DNA from: JABMPJ01 sp964345005
Lineage (GTDB): Bacteria > Verrucomicrobiota > Kiritimatiellia > UBA8416 > JABMPJ01
Assembly: GCA_964345005.1 (NCBI GenBank)
Contig: CAYFPQ010000036.1
Span: 1-28,873 of the forward strand
Direction: 5' to 3'
Length of the DNA: 28,873 bases
The position numbers were made by a program, and so were the translations under genes. Below, one piece after another: positions 15,914 through 26,800 of the stretch (positions within the stretch are counted from its first letter, which is position 1; the number at the start of each line of letters is the position of its first letter). A model generated the notes under the pieces. It saw only the letters and a program-made list of their open reading frames with translations, did not search any database and had not been told where the DNA came from.

Positions 15914-17389
15914 TTACTTCAGAGCCCTTTCCAGATGCTCCTTCCACACCCCGTATGCCGTGGCGTAGTCGCCTGGAGCTGGCTCGATGACTTTGCGGCG
16001 CTCCAACGAGGCGAAAGCTTCCTCGAACGAGGCATAGACGCCGGCGCCGATGCCGGCGCCACGGGCGGCACCGAGTGAGCCGTCGGTTTCGTAGAGCTCA
16101 ATCGTCGCGCCGCTGATTCCGGCGAGCGTGCCGCAGAAGACATCGCTCATGAACATGTTGGCGAAGCCGGCGCGGATAGTCTTGAGTTCGATGCCTGTCT
16201 CTCTCATGGCGTCCATGCCGTTCTGGAACGAGAAGACGATGCCTTCCTGTACGGCCCGGCAGATCTGGGCGCGATCGTGCCGGTTAAAATCGAGTCCGCC
16301 AATCTGCGCGCCGATGTTGCGGTTGCCGAGCATCCGTTCGGCGCCGTTCCCAAACGGCAGGACGCTGACACCATCGCTCCCAACCGCAATTGACGCTGCC
16401 ATCTTGTTCATCTCCGTGTACGAGATGTCGCCGAGTAGGCGTTTGGTCCACGCATTGAGAATGCCGGTACCGTTGATGCAGAGCAGTACGCCGAGGCGCG
16501 GATCGTCAGCCCTATGATTGACATGGACGAACGTGTTGACGCGTGACTGTGGGTCGTACTGTTTGAGCGATGTTACACCATAGACCACTCCGGAGGTACC
16601 CGCCGTAGCCGCGATCTCGCCCGGGTTCAGCACGTTGAGAGAAAGCGCGTTGTTCGGCTGGTCGCCTCCGCGGTAGGCCACGGGGGTTCCCGTCTGTAAC
16701 CCGAAGTCGGCAGCGGCCGCCTCGGTCAGTTCTCCCTCGATACCGAAGGTTGGGACCGTATCGCACAGGAGGTCCGCATCGAACCCGAAGTGATCGAGCA
16801 GGAATCCAGCCGGACCCTCGGCCTTGAAATCCCAGAGAATACCTTCGGAGAGGCCGGATGCCGTGGTGCGCGCGTCACCGGTCAGTCTCATGGCCAGCCA
16901 ATCGCCCGGCAGCATGATCTTGTCGATCTGAGCATAGATACCCGGCTGATGCTCCTTCACCCAGGCCAATTTGCTGGCAGTGAAGTTGCCGGGGGAGTTC
17001 ATGAGATGGTCGAGACATTTCTCGGCGCCGATCGCCTCCATCGCGCTATCGCCATACGAAACGGCGCGGCTGTCGCACCAGATGATGGCAGGGCGGAGGA
17101 CATGCTGGTCCTGGTCCACGCAGACGAGGCCGTGCATTTGGTAGGCTATGCCAATGGCCTTGACGTCGCCAGGCCCTGCACCGGTCTGTTCCATCACGCA
17201 CCGCGTCGCGTCGCGCGCGCAATCGTACCAGGTCTGTGGATCCTGTTCCGCGAAGCCCGGTTCGGGCGAGTCGATCCTCAGCTCGGTTTCGGGATAGAAC
17301 GCGCTTCCCGCGCACCCCCCCGAATCCACGTCCAGCAGCGATGCCTTTACGGACGAACTTCCAATATCAATCCCAAGCAGATAAGCCAT
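15914..17389 (-). CDS. xylB: FGGY-family carbohydrate kinase, probable xylulokinase
   Basis: A protein of 491 aa, the normal length for XylB, which phosphorylates D-xylulose with ATP to feed the pentose phosphate pathway. The first ATP-phosphate loop GIDIGSSSVKASLLD starts at residue 6. Further conserved blocks are FAEQDPQTWYDC, YQMHGLVCVD, IIWCDSRA, NFTASKLAWVKEHQP, LPGDWLAMRLTGD, and RGGDQPNNAL with the likely catalytic Asp. The C-terminal block is SDVFCGTLAG followed by GAARGAGIGAG. GAGGGAGAG (complement of 17393-17401) sits a few bases before ATG 17389 and fixes the start. The gene is divergent from the giant amylase-domain gene, which suggests sugar uptake and use, but no sugar isomerase or transporter is in view; another FGGY substrate is possible. 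Confidence 0.87.
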   Translation of the reverse strand: MAYLLGIDIGSSSVKASLLDVDSGGCAGSAFYPETELRIDSPEPGFAEQDPQTWYDCARDATRCVMEQTGAGPGDVKAIGIAYQMHGLVCVDQDQHVLRPAIIWCDSRAVSYGDSAMEAIGAEKCLDHLMNSPGNFTASKLAWVKEHQPGIYAQIDKIMLPGDWLAMRLTGDARTTASGLSEGILWDFKAEGPAGFLLDHFGFDADLLCDTVPTFGIEGELTEAAAADFGLQTGTPVAYRGGDQPNNALSLNVLNPGEIAATAGTSGVVYGVTSLKQYDPQSRVNTFVHVNHRADDPRLGVLLCINGTGILNAWTKRLLGDISYTEMNKMAASIAVGSDGVSVLPFGNGAERMLGNRNIGAQIGGLDFNRHDRAQICRAVQEGIVFSFQNGMDAMRETGIELKTIRAGFANMFMSDVFCGTLAGISGATIELYETDGSLGAARGAGIGAGVYASFEEAFASLERRKVIEPAPGDYATAYGVWKEHLERALK

Positions 17390-17411
17390 GTACTCTCCCT
17401 CGGCTCGCAGG

Positions 17412-17425
17412 TTTCAGATTTCAGG
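17412..17425. repeat. Short heptad repeat upstream of xylB
   Basis: TTTCAGA followed at once by TTTCAGG forms a tandem heptamer in the leader of the kinase gene. It has the same 7-nt period, though not the same sequence, as the repeats on the other side of the kinase. Confidence 0.4.
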
Positions 17426-17482
17426 TGTGAACCACTCTGCCTTAGACACGCACGACAGCAAGTTCACTGAATATCGTTTCGA

Positions 17483-17517
17483 ATAGTAGCACTATACTCT
17501 CATGTTGGAACAGTCAA
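17483..17517 (-). promoter_or_regulatory. Candidate xylB promoter with overlapping palindrome
   Basis: On the minus strand TTGACT (17517-17512) and TATAGT (17496-17491) are separated by 15 nt, shorter than ideal. The -10 overlaps a perfect inverted repeat ATAGT-AGC-ACTAT (17483-17495), which is placed well for a repressor. The leader to ATG 17389 would be about 95 nt. Confidence 0.4.
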
Positions 17518-17582
17518 CCATTGCGTCAACCAGCGTATACTTGTCGCGTCGATCCCGCTCCGAATAGGCAATAGGTCGTATA

Positions 17583-17611
17583 TTGACTGATTAGGCCCGT
17601 CAGTGTACACT
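17583..17611 (+). promoter_or_regulatory. Candidate promoter for the giant amylase-domain gene
   Basis: TTGACT (17583-17588) and TACACT (17606-17611) are separated by exactly 17 nt, a good sigma-70 match. Transcription would begin near 17618, leaving a leader of about 260 nt before TTG 17880. Confidence 0.5.
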
Positions 17612-17617
17612 AGTTGC

Positions 17618-17879
17618 AGTTGGGGTAAATAGCTGTAGGGCATATGGCTCGGTGGGTCGAGCATTGAGCCCGTATATACAGAAGGCAATTCACCGGAATG
17701 CCTGGTGAAACCTCGTTGGTAACCGCCTGCTGTGCGGTCTTGCGACGAGATGGCAGGCAGGATGGTGGGTTGTATCGCCCCCGTCCTGTCGCTCAGCAAA
17801 GCCACTTCCTGTCGCACTCGCATTGGTCGGCCAACGGTGTCTAGTGGTGGAACTGGTAGGTAATAGCGAAGGCCTCAGA
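17618..17879 (+). other. Long structured leader of the giant gene
   Basis: No gene is seen here. Hairpins are possible at GCTCG 17647-17651 with CGAGC 17658-17662, which competes with GGCTC 17646-17650 pairing to GAGCC 17666-17670; at TTCACC 17689-17694 with GGTGAA 17704-17709; and at GCCTGC 17725-17730 with GCAGGC 17753-17758. The competing pair could act as a switch, but no known riboswitch was recognised. Confidence 0.35.
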
Positions 17880-20800
17880 TTGGCATGGCGACGAAGTCTT
17901 GTGTGGCTAGGCGTCTGCCTGTTCGGATTTCTGTCCGTGTCGGCAGATGCCACCTCGGTGACCTATACCCAGCAGACCTCCTATTACACCAAGCACACCG
18001 ATGGCGGCGACATCTTCAACAACGGCGGTGCCGAGATGGGGATGTGGGCCAACTCCGGCAACAAGAAGGTGGTCGCCTGGCGTAAGTTCAAGACGGCCGG
18101 CAATGTCTCCCCGGGAAGCGGGACCGACAGGGCTCTGCAGATAGGTGATGAGTTCACGATCACTGTCAATGGCGACTCACCGTACGGAGTGTTGGGCATA
18201 TCGCTCAATGATGGGGCGAATACGAGCTCGTGGGCCGATCGGCACAGTAACACCCGTGGCTACGTAGAGACTCTCTCGTCATACGGGAACTGGTACGCTT
18301 ACTACAGTGGCGGGAGCCAGGACAGCGGTTCGGCTCCGGCGGATGATGACAACGCGGTCGAGTTCGAGATCACGTCGTCATCCACCTTCAATGTTCGGAT
18401 CAAGGGTGGATCCTGGTATTACAACCTTCCGATGCTGAACTCACCGGGCGCCAGCGATTTGGTCGATGGATACTCAATCTACTACAACGATGACTATGAC
18501 GGCAGTGGCAACCAGAATGCCTATTGGAAACAGACGACAACCGTAGAGGACACTGGGGCGCTTCACTTTGGCGGCAGCACAGCCGTTACACCGGGTCTGA
18601 TAACCGACGGGTTGGACGCGGCCAGCACGAGTACGGTCAGAACTAACAAACTCTACAAATTTGGATCGCACACACTGACACTGACCGCAACGAACACGTA
18701 TAGCGGTGGGACGTACATCGAAGAAGGTGTTCTGGCCGTTGATGCGACCGGTACAATGGGTAGTGGAACCGTCGAGATCGGCAAGACGTCGGAAGCCGAT
18801 ACATCGGAACTCCAGATCAACGACACTAACGGCGGAAAGACGGTTACAAATGCCATCACCATCGTGGATGCTGCGACAGCTCAGCGGACCATTGCGAGTA
18901 CGGCGACATCCGGCACCAATACGGTTTCCGGATCGATCACGCACAATGACAGCGTCAACAACCTGCGGCTGTACCAGGCAACAGGAGGCACGTTGGAGTT
19001 GACCGGTGTGGTTTCAGGCCAAGGCTCTCTCTGGCTGGACGACGAGGCGGACGGTACGTTCCGCCTCTCAGCGGACAACAGTTTCTCGGGTGGCGTGTAT
19101 TTCGATGGCGGCACGTTGGAGATTGCACACGCAGATGCGCTGGGTACGGGAACTCTTGAGGTCGGTCCGGCTGCCGGCTTTGCGAGGCCGGCAACAGTGG
19201 ACGTCAATTCGGGCTCGCCGACGATCACGAACGCCGTGGCTGTTAATGACCAGCCGGGCACGTATGGCGTTTATATCAGGAACAATGGCAGTGGGGCCGT
19301 CACATACTCCGGTCCCTGGACGATCAACCGCGGCGTGGATTTCGAGAACCCGGGCTCCGGATCCCTGACGCTCTCCGGCGCGGTGACGTTGGCTGGCGGC
19401 ACGCACGATATCATTACCAGCAACGGCAACGTCACCATGAGTGGCAGTATCGGTGGGTCAGTCGGAATGACCAAGAAGGGGAGTGACCGGCTGACGCTGT
19501 CCGGGGTCAACACATTCAGTGGCGCGACGACTGTCAGTGCCGGAACGTTACTCTACAGTGGCACAAACACCAGTTCTGCCGTCAGTGTATCCGGAGGGGC
19601 GGTGTTGCGCGGCGAGGGGTCGATCGGTGCGTTGACCGTGAGCGACAACGCTATCGTTGCAGCGGGAACGGCGGCGAGTGATGTCGGTACGCTGACGATG
19701 ACCGCCATGACACTTGCTGCCGGCGGTTCGAATGTTGTCGAGATGACGGATGCCGATGGCGTTAAGGGAACGGGCTGGGACCTGCTTGCGGGCGGCAGCG
19801 GCACACTGACAGTGAGTGCGACTTCGGGAAACCCGTTCGTTATCGCTCTCGACGATAGTGGTGCCACCGGCTTCACGAACACTAACACCTACGCATGGGT
19901 CATCATCGAGGGTGGGGCGATCAGCGGGTTCGCCGCCAACAAGTTCAGTGTAGACACGGACAGTTTCGGCCCCCCGTTGGGCGGCGGAAGCTTCAGCGTG
20001 GGAACGAATGGAACGCATGATATCGTCCTTAATTTCAACCCGCCTGCCGCGGGCGAACCGAGCATGGGGGTGGGGCCGGCCTCACTCTCGTTCAATGCGA
20101 CGCTCGGTGATACGCCCGCTGCCCAGACGTTCGCTGTCACCAACATTGGTGCGGGCACGATGCTCTACACGAACGCGATCACGTATGGTTCGGGATCGGG
20201 GTGGTTGACCGTGCTGCCGACCAACGGGAGTCTCGGTGAAGCCGCCTCACAGGTTCACACGGCAACGGTTGTGCAGGCGACTGCGATCTGGTCTCACACG
20301 GCAACCAATACGCTGACCGGCAACCAGACGAATGGGGCCAAGACCGTTACGGTGTCCTATGATGTAACGGCGATTGCCAACCCGACGGCCGTCACGGCGG
20401 TGACGAACTCGAGCGAGTGGAGCTCGCAGATCGACCTGTCATGGACGACGGCGGGCTACCCGGTGATGATTGTTCGTTCGACGGATGCGTCGTTCGATTC
20501 GCCCACGGGCGGAGTGACTTATACCACGAGCAGTACCATCGGTGGCGACGACGTAATCTACATTGGTTCGTCGCCACACACAGATACCGGCCTGCAGCCA
20601 GATACGACTTACTACTACAAGCTCTATTCGACCAACTTCAGTTACTATTCGAGTGGCGTTCAGACCAACGAGACGACCGGCACCGATCTTGGTAACGCGT
20701 GGCACATTCCCACGAACGCCGAGCCGCCTTCGGTGACGATGCGCAACCCGACGGCCTCCCCGGCTACGAACGAAACGGTCTACTTCTACAACGGAAACCA

Positions 20801-23800
20801 GTTCCAGGGCGCCGGCAACACGGGCAACCAGACGGGCGGCACATTGTATCACCGCATTTCCGGTGGAGGCGGCTGGAGCTCGTCAGCGCTATCCTTTGAC
20901 ACGCAGAACGGCAATAACAAGTACTGGGTCGGCAACATCGCCGGCGATACCTATGCTTCAGGCAGTGCGGTCGAGTACTACCTGAAGGTCAGTTACAGCG
21001 ACCACGATGATACGTACATCGGTACGACCAACAGCGGAGTCAGCAGCAAGACCTATGCGCTGGAATCACAGGCGCAAAGCAACCCGTTCTCGTTTACCTA
21101 TTCTGGCGAGACGGTCTCGTCGGCCGCTTACATGTTCCACGCCGACAATCGCGTACAACAGAGCAGCAGCTCGGTCGACTGCTGGGTCAAGATCGGCTAT
21201 GCCGAGGGCGTGGGGTCGAACAAGTGGGTTGACTACGCCTCGATCTACTACACCACGAACGGCGTGACACCCGACGGTGGCTACGGGGCCGCCAGCAATG
21301 CCTCCACGAAGGTTGCCACGATGGCGTTCAGCCACATGGAGGGAGACAGTTATCCGGACGGCGACGCGATGTGGTGGGTCGGCTCGCTGACGAACTTGCC
21401 GGAGTACACGACGGTTAAGTACAAGATCGGCGCGTGGAAAACGACCGAGGGCATTGAGCGGTTCGCCGATTACCAGGCCGGCACGGATGACCAGACGTTC
21501 AGTTTTGCCTTGGGCGTGGACACGAACGGCCCCATCTTGACGGTTGGCACGCTGAATGCCGACTATACGACCACGAAGCTGTTTATCGACGAAATTGCGA
21601 ATGACACGGAGCAGGTCGTCGTTACCTTCAAGCCGAATGCGGCCAGTGTTACAAATGTCGAGGTGTTCAGCAACCTGGACCGTCGCGACTATGTGGACGT
21701 GGACTACACTAATGCCTATATCACGTCCGACGGCTATGCGGACGGTATCAAGCCGCCCAACGGCAACCTGATTGGCGTGAGCGACACGGGGTCGTACTTC
21801 CGTGCCTACACGATGACGAGCATTGGCGGGGGCGAGTATGCCTGGACCGGTACGGTCAGCCGTTGCGGAGCCTATCGGCTGACGGCTCGTTACCAGACCA
21901 ACGGCATGGCACACACCAACTTCCACTGGTACACGGACACCGCCGCAGGCAGACGCGATCACGCGATCGTGGTGTCACCCAAGAAAGTCCATGAACTCAC
22001 GATGTACGAGTTGAACACGCTGACGGTCGAGGCGACCGACAACACCGAGGCGGGCCGCAGTACGTTCGTGGACCTGCTGGGATCGGCGGACGGGGATGGT
22101 GATGGCTATGACCACTTCAATCTCGACTATCTCAATTTCCTGCAGGCGAACTGTCTCTGGTTCCAGCCGATCCACCCCAATGCGAATGAGCGGGGCGATG
22201 CGTACACGCCGGGCAGCCCTTACTCGACACGCGACTACTTTGCCGTGACGCCATACATGGGCAGCAACAACACGGCGGCGGGCGCTATGACGGAGTTCAC
22301 CAACTTTGTGGCCACGTGCGACAGCTACACCGGTTCGGTGGGCACGGTCAACGTGATGCTCGACGGCGTCTTTAACCACTCGTCGTGGGACGCGGAGATG
22401 GGGCAGGGCGGTGTCGACCTGGGCTATACCGGCACGGCAACGAACCGGATTGGTGTGGTGCGTCCGGAGTTCTACTCACTCTTGACGGACTATGGACAGG
22501 AGGCGACCTACTACAACAGCTCGAGCGACAATAACTTCGCAACAGCCCCTGACCGTGGGGACTTCGGAAAGTGGAACGATACCGCGGACTTCTTCTTTGG
22601 CGACTACTCGGCCCTGGTGCGGCACAACCCGGAGAACAACGGAGATTATCTGAACGAAGGGGACGTCTACGATTACGACAGCATGTCGACCAACCAGATG
22701 GACCTCTGGAAGTTCTTTGCCTACTACGCAGAGTTCTGGCTGGACAAGACCGGTCACGCGGGGACGAACAGTTTCGTGCAGGCGGAGGACGACAAGGGCA
22801 TTGACGGTTTGCGCTGCGATTTCGGCCAGGGCCTGCCGCCCCAGGCGTGGGAGTACATTATCAACCGGACGCGGTCCAAGAAGTGGAACTTCGTCTTCAT
22901 GGCCGAAACACTCGATGGCGGCAATCCCGGTTATCGCTCCAACCGCCACTTCGACATTCTAAACGAGAGCCTGGTGTTCAACTTCACTCAGTCGCATATC
23001 AACGATTCATGGGACTTGCGGAGCGCCCTTGAGGATCGCAGAAACGCCTACAACGGGGGCACCATCCTGCTGAACCTGACATCCCACGACGAGGTGCTGC
23101 CGGATAACGATGCGTGGATCACGGCTTCCCGTTACGGCGCTGTGTCCTCGGTCGATGGTGTGCCCATGATCTTCTACGGCCAGGAGAAGGGCATTCAGAA
23201 CTACAACTCGAACCCGGCCTACTCGCACTACGACGGATTCAAGACGGCCCACGAAGAGAACTTCGGCAAGTACGTGCCCCACTTCAAGCAGTGGAATCAG
23301 TTGACGGTCTGGACCAATGCCCCCCCGAGTTCAGGCGGGCTCGACCAGTGGTATGGACGTGTGAATTGGGCGCGACTGAACAGCCCGGCGCTGCAGAGCC
23401 GCAACCGCTACTTCCTGAGTCGGACATCCGGCAGTGGGGGCGGTGACCATCCCGATATTCTCGCGGTCGCAAAGTACGAAACCGCAAACGGTTCACCGCG
23501 CAGCAACGACGTGGTGTTGGCCTTTGCCCTGCTGCTGCCGCATGGTAGCGGTCATGTCTCGGCTTCTGCCACGTACGACCTGCAGCCGGCCTGGCCCCTC
23601 CTGGGTATGGATACCAACAAGCACTACAACATACGTAACCTCGCTTCCAGCGATGCGTTCGCCGACGTGTGGTCGACCAATAAGACGGGTGCGGAACTTT
23701 ACAGTGACGGTATCTACATCGAGTTGCTGGCCGATCAGAGCGGTAACAACATCACGAACGACGGCGCGATTGTTCAGTACCTCAGACTTACTGAGCATGA

Positions 23801-26800
23801 TGCCCCCGTGGCCACCAGCTACACAGTCAACGCCGGTGCGGATGTGTACGATAACCAGGTGACGGGCGGTACGTTCAGTGTCGTGATGGACTTCCGCAGC
23901 ATGGACGGGATCTCGACCAACACGACGTCGCCGTTCTTTGCTCCGAACTTCGATATCTTCGACGTCAGCGGTACGCAGATCGTAACCGATCAGGTGTTCT
24001 CGGCGTTCACGCATGTTGGCGACGGTCTGACCTTGCGGGGATCGAACGCCAGCTACACGGCGATCGGTGAGATAAGCGGGTTGGGTGTCTACACCTGTCG
24101 CTGGAGCGCGATCAGCTCGCAGGAGGTATCGACGATCGATTCGACGCTACTGCAGAACGGATCGAATATCACGTTTACGGTTGTTGATGACGACACAGTC
24201 GACCCGGTGATGAGCGACTTCGTGGTCTGGGGCAGCGAGGGCGTTTCCACTGTTACGGTGTCCGAGCTTGTGAGCGGGTCGGGCTGGTCCATCACGGGGC
24301 TTGTGCATGATGCAGACAGCGGCGTCAACGTCAATGGCAGTTCAACCACGCAGCCGGACAACTCACCATACTTCGTCTTGTATGACCCGACGGGTACGCC
24401 AAAGCTGACGAACAGCTTCACGTTCTCTTTCGGCGATGGCGAAGCAACATCGGCTTCAGCGGTTTCGAACGCGGCATTGGGCACGATGCTCGTGGCGCCG
24501 ACCGGCACCTGGACTGCGCGCGTCGTCGTTGCGGACAACGATAGTGACTATGGTGCCGCCGATCATGAGATAGGCACCAGTGACGTGACCTTTGAAGTGA
24601 TAGGCACCGACTTCCCGCAGTCCAAGGACCGTGTTGCGGCCTCGAACCCGACCTCGCTTGTGTTGGGCAGCACTAACGTGACACTGGGGGCCGTGACGGA
24701 CACGGTCTATAACGAGCTGTTCAGGACGAATTCTCAGATTCGGATCAAGTACAACAGCGGCGACCTGACAAGTGGCTACGTCGCCGGGCCGACCAACGCG
24801 ATCGGTTACGGGTCCGCCGACACGACAGCGCAGTCGCCACAATTTACTTCGACCGGTACGTGGTACTGGGCGATGGAGGTCTGGTACGGGAGCTCGAACT
24901 TCTTCTACACGACGAACAGCTCTGTGCTCGTGAATATGTCGGCGCAGCCGACGAACTCTGTGCTGCAGATCACAGTCACGAACATCCCGAGTCCGACAGC
25001 CCAGTCTGCCTCGGCGACCGGCCCCAGCAGCGCGTCGGTCTCGTGGACCCAGGCCAACGGCTACAACGTGATGGTGGTCCGGCGTGCCGGTGCCAATCCC
25101 AGTGCACCGCCCAACGGGCAGGTCTACACGGTCGGACATGTATTCGGCGACGGCAGCGAGGTCGTCTACGCGCCCGGTGGCGGCAGCTCGGCGTCGGACA
25201 GCGGATTACTGCCGCAAACCACGTATCACTACGGCTTCTACTCGGAGAACTACGGCTACTACTCGCCGGGTGTCTATGCAACGACTCTGACGGGCGCCGG
25301 GAAGATTGACGGCGTAATGGATGAGTGGATAGGTACGCTGCCGGCAGTCGTGAATTCGGCAACGATCAACGCCAACGAGTTCATCTGGCGCGACAAGGAG
25401 TTCGAACAGCGCGAGGATCCGCCGTTTGGGCAGGAGGAGAACAGCGACCTCCACGAGTTCCGTGTCAGGGCCGATACCACGAATGTCTATTTCTATGTGA
25501 AACTCCAGAAGCTGTCGAACGTGGCCTACCCCTACATCGCGGTTGGGGTGGATGTTGACCAGAACGCCGGTGACAGTGGAATGAACTGGCTTGCCGACGA
25601 TTCGGGTACGCTGTTGGGAGATGAGTACTATCCAGGCGGAACGGCAGCGGTTCACTATTCCGAGCGGCAGATGACGCTGCACAACGTCGACACGGTCGGC
25701 CAGCGCATCGAGCTGCATGCCGATGACGGGTCGAGCTGGTATGCGCCGCCCACTCACGGAGACGCGACGCTGTACTTCGCACCGGACACGACGAACGCCA
25801 TCGAATGGTCGGTCGCGCGCAGTGATATCAACGTGAGCGGCACGGTGACGGCCCGCTTCACGGTCGCGACGTTCCACAACACGAACAGTACGTCATACAA
25901 CAACGATGCCGATACAACCTATGGCTTCAACACCTGCGATGCGGTGGATGCCATCTCGATTCCTCCGTATGGCGCCAATGATGGCAACTTGGCTAACTAC
26001 GGTGCGTGGAGCGAGGATATCAGCGATGGCGATATTGACTTCTTCTTTGACGTTCGCTTTGACGCTGACGGTCTGGGAACCAACGCCCTGCCGACGGCAC
26101 CCGATTTATCGTCGACCGATCAGTGGGTAGTCTCCCCGACCAACAATAGCGCATTCGAAGCCGACAAGGCGGTGTCGTTCACCTGGCCGGCGTCAACCGA
26201 TGCCGATGATGAGGTCACGAGCTACCTGATCGAGATAAGCTCGAACAGCACGTTCAACGGTGAAAACGCAACCATAGCGCAGCGCGTGAACCGGCCTCAC
26301 GATGACCGTTTCCATATCGTGACGGAAGGCTTCAGCGCCGGAACGTGGTATTGGCGGGTGCGGGCGCGTGACCTCTCCGGCATGCTGTCGTCGAGTTTCA
26401 CCAACACGTTCACCACGGGTGTGGCGGATGAGGATCCGGACGGTCCTGTAGCTTTGCTGGTCTACATCGGAACGACCTATACACCGGGCGCGACACAGAC
26501 GAACATCACGGATGCCGACTTGTTCAACACGAACGACTATCTGGACATCGTAGTAAAGTGGACCGACCCGAGCGGCGTGTTCCTGACGAACTCGGTCATC
26601 AGTAACCAGACTAACATCGGGTCCGAGAACGGACGCGTTATCCCCAACTGGGATCTCTACACGACAAACACTATGCTCAATAGCGAGAATACGTATGGTT
26701 TCGACACGGTGTTCACGAACTTCGGCGGCAACAACGGCGACTCGCCCGTCACAACGCTCTACTACAACGCTTTCTCGATCACCAACAGCCATTTTCACGA

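Noticed and set aside
17885..18085. ATG-started frame at the beginning of the giant gene
   Set aside because: It is in a different frame, ends after 66 codons and lacks a signal peptide, whereas the frame from TTG 17880 has one.
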